Assembly (NCBI GenBank): GCA_040219275.1
Contig: JAVJSU010000042.1
Coordinates: forward strand, 124,001-188,000
DNA length: 64,000 bases
Direction: 5' to 3'
From: JAVJSU01 sp040219275
GTDB taxonomy: Bacteria; Chloroflexota; Anaerolineae; Aggregatilineales; Phototrophicaceae
Under the pieces are notes generated by a model, which was given only the letters and a program-made list of their open reading frames with translations, was not told the origin of the DNA and did no database searches. This document shows positions 51,159 to 59,910 of this stretch, in pieces. The translations under genes and the position numbers were made by a program. Within the stretch, counting starts at the first letter, position 1. Every line of letters starts with the position of its first letter.

Positions 51159-51923
51159 ATGCACCTTAATTGCCCCAATTGTGGAGAACAGATCAGTGCG
51201 GATAATGTGAACATTCAGAAGATGGTCGCTGTCTGTGCAGTTTGTGACACAGTTTTTCAGTTTGATACACCCCACGCCAAGATCAAGCGCCGTAAAGTAA
51301 AGCAACCGAAGCACCTCATGCTCAATGAATCTGATACGCTTCATGTTGCGTTTCGGACGAATTTCCGGCTGGATAAAGATGAATCGTTTCTTTTCGGTGC
51401 AATTATGAGTTTCGTCTTCACCTTCATCACGCTGATACTCACAAGCCAATTCCTGGTGGGTGAGATGATCGTTCTCGTGCCACTTGGCTTTATGCTTTTA
51501 ACACTCAGTTTGTATTATTGGCTGGCGAGTATTGTCTTCAACAAAACCGACATCGTTATGGATGAAGATGCCATCACGGTCTCGCGCCAACCGCTCCCCA
51601 TACCCTTCACTCAGCCATTAGAGATCACTCTGGCTGATGTGGTCGCCGTGCGTTGTGGGGAAACACCCACCTCCAAAAAAGAAGCCTATGATACCCCGCG
51701 CTATCGGGTGTGGGCGCAGACGGCAGATGGTCGTCAGCGGGTGATTGTGAACGACGTAACCGAAGAATACGCGTATTTTCTGGCGCAACGCATGACCGAT
51801 CACCTTGACGCAGATGCCTACCGGAGCACATCGCATCTGATGGATGATGATGTACAGGCGAGTGACTTCACAGACAATGCCCATGACTTCCAGCAAATGT
51901 CGCAAAATCAGGCAAAGCGGTAA
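51159..51923 (+). CDS. Zinc-ribbon membrane protein
   Basis: A 254-residue protein. Residues 1-35 are a zinc ribbon with CPNC at 5-8 and CAVC at 26-29. Two adjacent membrane helices follow at about 78-98 and 103-126, then a beta-rich cytosolic region (about 130-220) with DEDAITVSRQPLPIPF, of bacterial PH-like character, and an acidic tail. Proteins of this build are common and uncharacterised. The start ATG lacks a strong ribosome site (AGTGGA nearby). Confidence 0.75.
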   Translation: MHLNCPNCGEQISADNVNIQKMVAVCAVCDTVFQFDTPHAKIKRRKVKQPKHLMLNESDTLHVAFRTNFRLDKDESFLFGAIMSFVFTFITLILTSQFLVGEMIVLVPLGFMLLTLSLYYWLASIVFNKTDIVMDEDAITVSRQPLPIPFTQPLEITLADVVAVRCGETPTSKKEAYDTPRYRVWAQTADGRQRVIVNDVTEEYAYFLAQRMTDHLDADAYRSTSHLMDDDVQASDFTDNAHDFQQMSQNQAKR

Positions 51924-51949
51924 ATATACATCGTCTCGCTAAGTGTTCG

Positions 51950-52726
51950 TTAGTGTTCCACGCGCTTTTGCATATTCATGACGAGGTTGGTCACCATGTT
52001 GCGCGGCGAGAAGCGAATGGCTAATGCGCCGATTTTGTTTGAGAAGCCCGGAATAACGACCCGTTCGCCCTTGACCAACCCCTTATAACCCCGTTCCGCG
52101 ACGGCTTGCGCGGTCATCAGCCCATTTTGTACCAGCCGTGAGTCGGTCATATCGGCGCGTTGCTGAAAGCCGGATTTTGTGGGTCCGGGGCAGAGCGCGG
52201 ATACGGTCACGCCTGTGCCTTCCAGTTCTTTAGCAATAGCCTCCGAAAATGACAACACATAGGCTTTGGTCGCGTAATAAACCGCCATGAGCGGACCGGG
52301 TTGGAACGCCGCGGTTGAGGCGACATTCAGGATTTGCCCGAAGCCATTTTCGATCATCGCGGGCAGGACGAGCTTGGTCAGGTGGGTCAATGTGACCATA
52401 TTGAGTTGCATTTCGTTAAGTTCGGTTTGCAGATCAATAGTGACGAATTCGCCGTAAGTCGCGTAGCCAGCATTATTGATGAGCGCGTCAATCTGCGTGT
52501 TTTTGAGGTCGTCGAAAAGTTCTTGCGGTGCGGTGGGTTTGGCGAGGTCTTTGGCGATGACCTGTACCGCCACGCCATATTTGGATTGTAGTTCGTTCGC
52601 CAACTTGATGAGCTTATCTTCGCTACGGGCGACAAGGACAAGATTGTACTTTTCGCGGGCGAAGACCTTTGCGAATTCCTCACCGATGCCACCGGATGCC
52701 CCTGTAATCAATGCGGTTTTTGCCAT
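51950..52726 (-). CDS. Short-chain dehydrogenase/reductase
   Basis: A 258-residue classical SDR: cofactor motif TGASGGIG at 8-15, NNAG at 84-87, and catalytic Ser137, Tyr150 and Lys154 (YYATK). The basic residue after the first strand (VARSEDK) suggests NADPH. The C-terminal 40 residues, ending in NMVTNLVMNMQKR, resemble the DltE/YqjQ-like subgroup. Substrate unknown; cytoplasmic or loosely membrane-bound. Confidence 0.93.
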   Translation of the reverse strand: MAKTALITGASGGIGEEFAKVFAREKYNLVLVARSEDKLIKLANELQSKYGVAVQVIAKDLAKPTAPQELFDDLKNTQIDALINNAGYATYGEFVTIDLQTELNEMQLNMVTLTHLTKLVLPAMIENGFGQILNVASTAAFQPGPLMAVYYATKAYVLSFSEAIAKELEGTGVTVSALCPGPTKSGFQQRADMTDSRLVQNGLMTAQAVAERGYKGLVKGERVVIPGFSNKIGALAIRFSPRNMVTNLVMNMQKRVEH

Positions 52727-52852
52727 TTGTATGCCTCCGTTTTAACGTGCTCTTTATAGTCGCAGTTTTTTGTGAGCTTTTACTCATATTTTACGTGACG
52801 CAATCATAATCTCTTCCGTATCAATTGAAAAGTGGCAATTTTGAGGATGAAA

Positions 52853-53815
52853 TTATTCGTCCAATAAACCCGCGTTGTGCAGACATGCGCGCATTTCGTT
52901 GAGGTCGTAGGCGTTCTGTTCAAGGGAGTGTTCCTGAAATAACAACTTCGTGCCGTAATCCACAATTTCTTGAATGTTCCACTGCACCTCGTAAAATGCC
53001 TGTATGACCGGATTCAGTGTGGCATCTCCGGCGACTTCCGCATAACCCTGTTGAACTAACTCTCGATTGCCCGCGAAGAAATGCCCAAGATCGCGTTCTT
53101 TGGGCGCGATTAACAGCCCATCCCAATCAATCAGATGCAATTGCCGACTGCCACGCTCGAAGATCAGATTGGCGATGGTCGGGTCATGATGACAGAGCAC
53201 GAAAGGCGCATTTTCGGCTTGTGCTTGTCTTGCAGTAGACTCAAAACGGGCGAGTTCTTGATTGAGTCGGTCTTTGATTGGGAGCATCAACGCCGCCAGA
53301 TCACGCTGATGCGGGTTTTCACTGTCGGCGGCAGTAGGTAGGGCGTGCATGATGCGCTGAAAGTCTTCCCGCCACGAAGTATCAAAACCTTCGCGTGTGC
53401 AGGCGATATTTTCCGGTGGTGTGACCCTGTGCAGGCGGGCTAATGTTCGCCCGACCTCGCGCCATTCGTCGGTGGTTGGAGGGAGTGCCATTGCTGTATC
53501 GCCATGAATAAACGGATAGAGTGCCGCTGTAAATTCATTGATTTTGATGCTCAGCGAATCCTCTTTGGTCGGGATGGCGGCGACTGCGTTAAAGCCCTGC
53601 GCGTGTAGCCATGCAGGAATTTGGAGTATCGCATCCCACGCCAGTTCACGCGCATAGATTTTCAAGAAATAGGTCGCGTCTGTGTCCGTCACTGCACGAT
53701 AGCCGTAACCATCCTCACCGCCGGGGAAAAAGTGAAGCTCACGCACAGTCAGATTGTAAGTTGCTTCAACCACATTTTTTAAGAGACTGATGTCAATGTC
53801 CGGCGCGGTGTGCAT
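52853..53815 (-). CDS. APH-family phosphotransferase (aminoglycoside/choline kinase-like)
   Basis: A 320-residue kinase-fold protein. The ATG at 53815 has GGAGAA upstream; the longer upstream frame runs into the MFS gene and is rejected. The catalytic block HHDPTIANLIF, with the H-x-D-x-x-x-x-N pattern, and the metal-binding IDWDG lie around residues 220-245, and an ATP-binding lobe lies near 30-60. Family members phosphorylate aminoglycosides, choline, homoserine and similar small molecules. The gene follows an MFS transporter by 17 bases on the same strand, so both probably act on one compound. Confidence 0.88.
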   Translation of the reverse strand: MHTAPDIDISLLKNVVEATYNLTVRELHFFPGGEDGYGYRAVTDTDATYFLKIYARELAWDAILQIPAWLHAQGFNAVAAIPTKEDSLSIKINEFTAALYPFIHGDTAMALPPTTDEWREVGRTLARLHRVTPPENIACTREGFDTSWREDFQRIMHALPTAADSENPHQRDLAALMLPIKDRLNQELARFESTARQAQAENAPFVLCHHDPTIANLIFERGSRQLHLIDWDGLLIAPKERDLGHFFAGNRELVQQGYAEVAGDATLNPVIQAFYEVQWNIQEIVDYGTKLLFQEHSLEQNAYDLNEMRACLHNAGLLDE

Positions 53816-53832
53816 AAGTCGTGTTCTCCAGA

Positions 53833-55086
53833 TTAACGATTTCCGTTTGCCAGTTTGATAGCGGCTTCTGATCGTCTGAGCGTCAACATCGCCCAGATGC
53901 CGACCATCGGACCGAGCGCCAGAAACACGAATGCCCATTCCCAGCCCACCGCGCTTTGAATCGGCGGGACGAGGCGAATGGTGATGAGCGTGAGTAAAAA
54001 TCCCATGCTGGTCTGTAAGGTGAGCGCTGTGCCGACATATTGCGATTGCGCCAATTCACTGACGCAGGCGGAAAATTGCGCGGAATCCGCCACAACTGCG
54101 AATCCCCAGAAAAGCGCGACGGCTGAGAGCAGAATCGGGTTGCCCCCGTAGAAGAAGCCGATCAGAAGCGCACAGATACCGCTTGTCACCAGTGAAAGTG
54201 TTGTCATGGTGGTGCGTCCTAGCGTATCTGCGAATTTGCCCGCCAATAAACTTCCCGCGCCACCCATCGCTATGACTAAAAACGCGACGAGACTCGCCCA
54301 TTCCGCCGAAACGCCCTGTAATGCGAAGCTCGCCAGCAAGAATGAGGGCATCCACGACCACATGGCGTAAAGTTCCCACATATGACCGAGATAGCCGAGG
54401 TTCGCCAGCATGACCTCCCGATCACGCAGGATTTTGCCGATATCACGCCAATTAAAGCGTGGTGATTTCGTTTTATACGGACCTTCTTTGATGAACAGTA
54501 AGCCGATGAGTGCGCCAGAATAAGCACATGCCGCCGCTAGAATCATGACGGTCTTCCAATTACCCACGCCGCCGAAGACGTTCAGCAAGTGGGGCGTTGC
54601 GGAGCCAATCGCCAGCGCACCGACCAGCAGACCGATGCTCAATCCGCGATCTTTGCGCGTCCAGGTGGTCATCAATTTCATGCCGACAGGATACACACCG
54701 GCTAATACCACGCCTGTTAAAAAACGTAGGATGAGCGCGACGGGTAAATCATTTGCCAGCAGGGGAATCATGAGTGTTAATGTGCCCGCTAGCACAGTAG
54801 ACACGGTGAAGAAACGATGCGCGGGGATGCGATCCGCCAGAGTAAGCACGGCGGATCCGAACGCGCCGACGACAAAGCCGATCTGTACCGACATGGTGAG
54901 CCATGACTTGCCGGAATCATCCAATCCCCACACGTCCGTGAGGGCAGGCACAACGGCGGAGGCAGAAAACCAGACGACCATCGCCAATAATTCCGCCAGC
55001 GAAAGCAAAATGAGTGTGCGCCATTTGTTCGGGATAGCGTGTTCGTCGGGTAAAAGTGCGGTATTTGTGCCTGTTTGTGCGGACAT
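53833..55086 (-). CDS. MFS transporter (nitrate/cyanate-type or sugar-phosphate-like)
   Basis: A 417-residue transporter with about 12 helices. After a polar tail (1-22), helix 1 contains LAELLAMVVWFSASAVVP; the second half has a motif-A copy GKFADTLGRTTMTT near 285-298. This general type includes NarK, CynX and small-acid transporters. It is followed by an APH-like kinase in a two-gene unit, which could point to uptake plus phosphorylation or to resistance. Direction of transport cannot be read. Confidence 0.87.
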   Translation of the reverse strand: MSAQTGTNTALLPDEHAIPNKWRTLILLSLAELLAMVVWFSASAVVPALTDVWGLDDSGKSWLTMSVQIGFVVGAFGSAVLTLADRIPAHRFFTVSTVLAGTLTLMIPLLANDLPVALILRFLTGVVLAGVYPVGMKLMTTWTRKDRGLSIGLLVGALAIGSATPHLLNVFGGVGNWKTVMILAAACAYSGALIGLLFIKEGPYKTKSPRFNWRDIGKILRDREVMLANLGYLGHMWELYAMWSWMPSFLLASFALQGVSAEWASLVAFLVIAMGGAGSLLAGKFADTLGRTTMTTLSLVTSGICALLIGFFYGGNPILLSAVALFWGFAVVADSAQFSACVSELAQSQYVGTALTLQTSMGFLLTLITIRLVPPIQSAVGWEWAFVFLALGPMVGIWAMLTLRRSEAAIKLANGNR

Positions 55087-55420
55087 TTTTTGTCCTCTTC
55101 AAAATAGTTGAAGTAATGCTCGTCAGTGAGGTTCATTCATTAAATCGGTAAATCATTGAGAAAGCATAACGCACAGTTTCTAACATGCAACGACATTTCC
55201 GGCGGATGTTTGTGCAAACTGCATTAGCAAGCGCAAATGAAGTGTAAAGGTTGTCACCGTCATAATGCGAATCTTCATGCACGCCAAAGCAATTCTTTAC
55301 ATTTTACGTATTTATTAACGCGTCATGCACGACTTTTCGGAAAAATTCATAACAAACCGTTTGAAAACTTTACCGTAACAAACTACAGTAGAGCGTATAA
55401 GTAAGGTGAAGGCAAATACA
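55087..55420. other. Divergent intergenic region
   Basis: About 330 AT-rich bases between the MFS gene and a STAS-like gene. Apart from the forward promoter candidate at 55361-55389, no repeat, hairpin or small gene was seen. Confidence 0.45.
55361..55389 (+). promoter_or_regulatory. Candidate promoter for the STAS-like gene
   Basis: TTGAAA (55361-55366), a 17-base spacer and TACAGT (55384-55389) precede the ATG at 55421 by a distance giving a leader of about 25 bases. The -10 box is weak. Confidence 0.4.
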
Positions 55421-55855
55421 ATGAGTGTTGCGGTGAAATTAACAGATGAGTTCGTATCAGAGATAAGCGTGGGGCAGAAATGGGTGGATAATACCCGTCG
55501 TGTGATGGGTTTTATGGCATATGACAACGACCCCACTTTTGATTTTGAACGCGATTGGGAAACTGCAACCCGTGATACGCTGGCTTATTTCCCGACGACG
55601 CGTGCTTATCTGGCGCTGTACGATTTTTCTGAGTTGCGGTTTGCGACGGTGCATCTGCGTTATTGGGGCAAACATCTGGAAACGCTCGCCCAATTCTATA
55701 GCGGACATTATGCCGTCGTTGTGTCTGTACGGTCATTTGAGCAGGTGATCGAGATGATGAACCATCACAACAATGCAAGCATCACAAAGGCGCTAACTGC
55801 GGGTCTGTTCCCCTCGCGTGAAAAAGCGATTGCCTATCTCGCCCAATTCACTTAG
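55421..55855 (+). CDS. Small STAS-like protein of unknown function
   Basis: A 144-residue cytoplasmic protein; the ATG at 55421 with GAAGG upstream is preferred over the GTG at 55406. It has alternating strands and helices: an initial strand, RAYLALYDFSELRFATVHL in the middle and YAVVVSVRSFEQVIEMM, in the order of STAS/SpoIIAA-like folds. Similarity to 58786 and 59337 is in layout rather than residues, so the family call is tentative. It converges on the S9 peptidase homologue with a gap of only 6 bases. Confidence 0.6.
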   Translation: MSVAVKLTDEFVSEISVGQKWVDNTRRVMGFMAYDNDPTFDFERDWETATRDTLAYFPTTRAYLALYDFSELRFATVHLRYWGKHLETLAQFYSGHYAVVVSVRSFEQVIEMMNHHNNASITKALTAGLFPSREKAIAYLAQFT

Positions 55856-55861
55856 TCAGCC

Positions 55862-57634
55862 TCAGCGCCACTTGTTGACCCACTCTAAACGAATGCGTTG
55901 CCGTTCGATTGCGCTATTCTGATCCCAATACACCTCAATCTGACCTCCATTTTCGCGCACTTGCTTCGCATAATTTTCGATCTGATCTGCTGGGAGTGTC
56001 GGGTCATCCTGCTGACTGAACATAACGATAGGTGCTTCGACGGATTCCGCATAATTTACAGGTGAACTGGCGCGATATTGTGCGGCGAATGCTTCCGGTG
56101 TGCCGCCGAACATGGAGCGAATATGCGCTTTGAGCGTGTCCGGCGCAGTCTGATAGAGTTCGCGCCAATCCGTCACAGGAGACTCTACCAGCGCGCCCGC
56201 CCACAAATCGGGTCGTCTGCCGAGTGCCATCAGCGCCACAAAGCCCCCATAGCGCGATCCCTCCACAATCAGCGCATCCTCGCGGGCAATCCCTTCCGCA
56301 ATAAGCCACGCCGCGCCCGCCGATAAATCATCACTTTCACGCAGACCGAGTATGCCGTAAATTGACTTGTGGAAGGTCTCACCGAATGTCACCGAGCCAC
56401 GATAATTGACTCCGAGCCATGCAAATCCGGCATCCACCCATGTAGATGCGTCCGCATCATAGGTTGGCGTGAGAACCGAATCCGGTCCTGTCGGCGCGTG
56501 GATGATGGTCGGGAAGGGTCCGTCGCCTTCCGGTTTTGCCAGCCATGCCTGCACCGTTACGCCACCCGATGACGTGAAATTGACCGATTGCCATGCGTGA
56601 CCTTTGGGTGCAGACGGCGCAAGGAGTTCGCGCATAAATGCCCCATCTTTTGAACTTACGACGGTCACATGTGGGGGGTGCTCGGATGTTTCCAGCATAA
56701 GCACAAGTTCATCGTCTTTATTGGAGTCGATTAAAAATTCCGCACTGTGGATGGTTCCTGCGGGTAGGTTTAGTAGTGGTGTGAAGGTGCTCCGGTTTAG
56801 GTCGTAAATAAAGAGCTTGTGGATGGCTTTCTCGACCTGCATGAGCAAAATTTGACCCGCATCCACTGACCAATCGAGCGGTGTAAGGTCGCCTTCAATT
56901 TCCTCTAAAGGAAAATCCGTCCGGTCACCACTGACCACATCCCAGATGAGCGGGCGCACCTCTCCGGTGGCGTTGGTCATGGCGAGTAAGCGTGGGTCGC
57001 CCTGTGCGCGTGAGAACATGATAGGCTGAATACTGCCTTCGTGTTCTTCTAAGACAGATACATTCTGCTGTGAAGACTCTGCCAAGAGGTTAAACACCAG
57101 CAGACTCAAATCGCCGTAATGTTTACGTTCGGTCACGGCAATGACAGCATGTTTCGCGTCATAAGACAATAACGGACCGAAAGCGGGATGGGCGCTCCGG
57201 TAAAGCAATTTCGGCGTTGCGCCATTTCGTGTTTCAAGTGTGTACAGTGAAAAGCCATCGCTCCGTGCGGCGCTGAATCCGAGCATTTCGCCATTTAGAC
57301 TCGCGCTCATACTGACGGGGGAAAATGGCGCGATTGAGTCGGTGATGGCGTGCTTTTTATGGGTGGCGCTAAATTCAACTTTTTGTAGTCGTTGACCATC
57401 ATGATAATAGACAAACATTCCATCCGGGCTAATTCCGCCAAATTCAATTGCCAAGGTCACATCAGCCACCGACGTGTATGTTGATACAGCCAAATCCCAT
57501 ACCAAAATAGTTGGCTTACCTAAGACCTGAACAATAACAACGCACCGTTTGGGATTATGTGCCGCAATTTGTAAGGAAATGAATTTAGAGACAGTATAGC
57601 GTGCTTGCCATGTTGGATCGCCAGAGGTCGTCAT
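55862..57634 (-). CDS. S9 prolyl-oligopeptidase-like protein lacking catalytic residues
   Basis: A 590-residue protein: an N-terminal seven-bladed propeller (about 10-340) and a C-terminal alpha/beta-hydrolase domain (about 350-590). The usual nucleophile motif G-x-S-x-GG reads GSRYGG at 459-464, which places Arg461 at the serine position. The expected histidine near the end (normally in EGHGF) falls on Ser574 in DQNSAI. Only the aspartate (near 544) remains. No signal peptide. It is therefore probably a non-catalytic relative that binds peptides or partner proteins; use of the shifted Ser460 as nucleophile is conceivable but would still lack a histidine. Confidence 0.85.
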   Translation of the reverse strand: MTTSGDPTWQARYTVSKFISLQIAAHNPKRCVVIVQVLGKPTILVWDLAVSTYTSVADVTLAIEFGGISPDGMFVYYHDGQRLQKVEFSATHKKHAITDSIAPFSPVSMSASLNGEMLGFSAARSDGFSLYTLETRNGATPKLLYRSAHPAFGPLLSYDAKHAVIAVTERKHYGDLSLLVFNLLAESSQQNVSVLEEHEGSIQPIMFSRAQGDPRLLAMTNATGEVRPLIWDVVSGDRTDFPLEEIEGDLTPLDWSVDAGQILLMQVEKAIHKLFIYDLNRSTFTPLLNLPAGTIHSAEFLIDSNKDDELVLMLETSEHPPHVTVVSSKDGAFMRELLAPSAPKGHAWQSVNFTSSGGVTVQAWLAKPEGDGPFPTIIHAPTGPDSVLTPTYDADASTWVDAGFAWLGVNYRGSVTFGETFHKSIYGILGLRESDDLSAGAAWLIAEGIAREDALIVEGSRYGGFVALMALGRRPDLWAGALVESPVTDWRELYQTAPDTLKAHIRSMFGGTPEAFAAQYRASSPVNYAESVEAPIVMFSQQDDPTLPADQIENYAKQVRENGGQIEVYWDQNSAIERQRIRLEWVNKWR

Positions 57635-57788
57635 AAGTGAAAAAGTCTCGTTTCAAATCGTCGTGGGCGTTATGCTACCATATCGCATTGGCATTAGCAG
57701 GTCTAAAATGCCTTTACTCTGACTTAAACTCTGTGCGCTATGCTGGCGCGAGTTGACCCGACAAAAGACCCTACGATAAGGACAAACC

Positions 57789-58640
57789 ATGCTCGACAAA
57801 CCCATGCTCAATTTCATCCACATCAGCGATACACACATCCACGCCGACCCTGAATTTACCGGCAGTCATGTCGATTTTACGTCGCGTGCCGCCGTCGCCG
57901 AACTCATCAAGCAGATCAACGCGGTGGAATTTGATGTGGATTTCGTCCTGCACACTGGTGACATCATGACCGACCCCGAAAAGCCGGAAGATTATCTGAT
58001 TGCGAAAAGCATCCTCAGCGAGATTCGGTTTCCGGTGCATTATCTGGTGGGCAATCATGACCGTTCCCGCGCCGTGCAGGAATATCTGGTTGGTGAGCCT
58101 GCGAGTACGATCACCGAATTTCACGACTATGAATTAGAGGTCAACGGTGTGCAGATCATCTGCCTTGATAGCAACCCCAACGCTGGCGGGGTGCATTTCG
58201 GCTTATTGACGAACGATCAACTGGATTGGCTGGCGGAGCGCCTGAATCCCGCTGATTCGCGCCCGTTGGTGGTGGCGGTGCATCATCACGCCTTGCCTCT
58301 GGGTGCGCCGTGGCTGGATGGCATCGTGCTCAAGAATGGCTACAAGTTGCATGAATTGTTGCTTCCGGTGCGGGATCGTCTGCGCGGGGTATTTTACGGG
58401 CATATCCACGAGAATACCGTCACTGTGCGTCAGGGGATAAGCTACTACAGCGTCGTCAGTGGCTGGTTCCAGACGCGCACACATTATGGGCAGATCGAGC
58501 CGGGTCGGGATTCACTTCTGCGTGAACCGGGATTTAATCTCGTCACATTGACTGAGAAAGATACTTTCGTCCGCCGCTATCGCTTCCCGTTGTTGATCGA
58601 ACAACCGATCATGATGGAGCAGACGATCATCGCGGAATAA
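57789..58640 (+). CDS. CpdA-like metallophosphoesterase
   Basis: A 283-residue class III cyclic-nucleotide-phosphodiesterase-like protein with all metal motifs: SDTHI at 13-17, TGDIM near 56-60, GNHD near 88-91, VHHHALP near 159-165 and GHIHEN near 198-203. Enzymes of this group hydrolyse cAMP or other phosphodiesters in the cytoplasm. It stands between the divergent S9-like gene and the STAS-like tandem pair; a cyclic-nucleotide role cannot be confirmed from sequence. Confidence 0.9.
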   Translation: MLDKPMLNFIHISDTHIHADPEFTGSHVDFTSRAAVAELIKQINAVEFDVDFVLHTGDIMTDPEKPEDYLIAKSILSEIRFPVHYLVGNHDRSRAVQEYLVGEPASTITEFHDYELEVNGVQIICLDSNPNAGGVHFGLLTNDQLDWLAERLNPADSRPLVVAVHHHALPLGAPWLDGIVLKNGYKLHELLLPVRDRLRGVFYGHIHENTVTVRQGISYYSVVSGWFQTRTHYGQIEPGRDSLLREPGFNLVTLTEKDTFVRRYRFPLLIEQPIMMEQTIIAE

Positions 58641-58710
58641 CAGGGCTATCGTCTAACTATGTCATTGCCTTCTGTCATATCAGGAAGATTGTTGTCGAGG
58701 AATATTTCTT

Positions 58711-58742
58711 AATGTAACAATTTGACATTATTGCTGTATAAT
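58711..58742 (+). promoter_or_regulatory. Duplicated upstream region with TATAAT box, copy 1
   Basis: AATGTAACAATTTGACATTA followed by a TATAAT box at 58737-58742; 27 of 32 positions match the region before the next paralogue (59264-59295). The -10 box suggests a leader of about 37 bases; no standard -35 box is at 17 bases. Confidence 0.5.
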
Positions 58743-58785
58743 ATTGCGTAATATAGAAAATCGTCACATATAGGATAATCCAACC

Positions 58786-59208
58786 ATGCCATATACTATT
58801 GATTGGTATATTGAGAACGAAATCATTTACGTCGCGTATTCTGGAGTAACCACTGCAGAAGAATTAGAGGAGTCACTCTACACAATTAAGGAGATGATTG
58901 AAAGTAGCCCGCGTCATCTAGTGCATGTGATAAGCGATGTGGGCGACGTTACACAGTCTGTTAAACCGTTAGAGTCATTGGGGATTGTTCGTAAAGTTGG
59001 TAACTCGCCACAGTCAGGGTGGATGATAATTCTGCGCGAGAAATCTGCCCTCATCAAATTTGGTGTAGCCCTTGGTACTACGGTGTTTAAGTCCCGTAAC
59101 CGGACATTTGATACACTTGAGCAAGCTGTAGAGTTTATTAAAGGCATGGATACCACGCTCAATTGGGACGCTGTGAACACTGTTCACGATGAGCGTACCG
59201 CTAGCTGA
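58786..59208 (+). CDS. STAS-like protein, tandem paralogue 1
   Basis: A 140-residue protein starting MPYTIDWYIENEIIYVAYSG, with an AGGA ribosome site. Strand-helix alternation with HLVHVISDVGDVT near 44-56 and a later FKSRNRTFDTLEQAVEFIK fits STAS/SpoIIAA-like folds. It closely resembles the next gene over its full length (shared WYIENEIIY, SPRHLVHVISDVGD and FKSRNRT), so they arose by a recent tandem duplication that included the promoter region. No known phosphorylation site is clear. Confidence 0.8.
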   Translation: MPYTIDWYIENEIIYVAYSGVTTAEELEESLYTIKEMIESSPRHLVHVISDVGDVTQSVKPLESLGIVRKVGNSPQSGWMIILREKSALIKFGVALGTTVFKSRNRTFDTLEQAVEFIKGMDTTLNWDAVNTVHDERTAS

Positions 59209-59263
59209 ACGGGTTAATCGTCTCACCTGCGGATGAATATTGGGTTGTTGCTAAAAATCCTCT

Positions 59264-59295
59264 AATGTAATATTTCGTCATTATTGGTGTATAAT
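59264..59295 (+). promoter_or_regulatory. Duplicated upstream region with TATAAT box, copy 2
   Basis: Matches the region before the first paralogue at 27 of 32 positions, with the TATAAT box at 59290-59295 and a leader of about 35 bases to the ATG at 59337. Each paralogue therefore keeps its own promoter. Confidence 0.5.
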
Positions 59296-59336
59296 AATCT
59301 CCATTCACCGATTAACTACTTAGAGAAAATTTGGCA

Positions 59337-59756
59337 ATGCCATACGAGATCAGTTGGTATATCGAGAACGAAATCATTTATGCGCGCTATTCTGGCGTAC
59401 AGACTGTCGAGGAAGTGCGTCAATCCCTCATTGAATGCAATAATTTTATTGCTCGTAGTCCACGCCATCTGGTGCATGTCATTAGCGATGTTGGAGATAT
59501 TACTAAACCACTCCGTCCGGTGGAATCTCTTAAACTGATTCGTGAGGTAGGTACACATGCCCGTCTCGGTTGGACGATCATCCTCTATGAAAAGTCAATT
59601 CTCATAAAAATGGGTGTGGCTTTTGGTACCGCGGTTTTTAAATCCCGCAACCGGACTTATAAGCGTATTGAAGATGCTATAAAGTTTATGAAAAAAGCCG
59701 ATGCAGAATTGAGTTGGGACAAAGTAACTAACCCGATACAAGCGCGGACCCGTTAG
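59337..59756 (+). CDS. STAS-like protein, tandem paralogue 2
   Basis: A 139-residue protein; the ATG at 59337 aligns with the start of its paralogue, while an in-frame TTG six bases earlier is not supported. It shares WYIENEIIYARYSG, SPRHLVHVISDVGDIT and the C-terminal FKSRNRTYKRIEDAIKFMK. Differences concentrate in the helices and the C-terminal tail, which suggests changed partners. It is separated from paralogue 1 by 128 bases. Confidence 0.8.
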   Translation: MPYEISWYIENEIIYARYSGVQTVEEVRQSLIECNNFIARSPRHLVHVISDVGDITKPLRPVESLKLIREVGTHARLGWTIILYEKSILIKMGVAFGTAVFKSRNRTYKRIEDAIKFMKKADAELSWDKVTNPIQARTR

Positions 59757-59910
59757 GCTAAACGGTTACTATTCTGGGCGTTTCAACTTACGTCCCCTTG
59801 CGCTGTCAATTTCATTCATCACTCTAATAAATTTGAATGATCGTCGTAAAGGCTACTCATGGTACAATAAGCCCGATTTATTGTTGACATGATAGACGGA
59901 TTGACTGTGT

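Noticed and set aside
58722..58742. TTGACA followed by TATAAT read as a sigma-70 promoter
   Set aside because: The spacing between the two boxes is only 9 bases; only the TATAAT part is kept as a -10 candidate.
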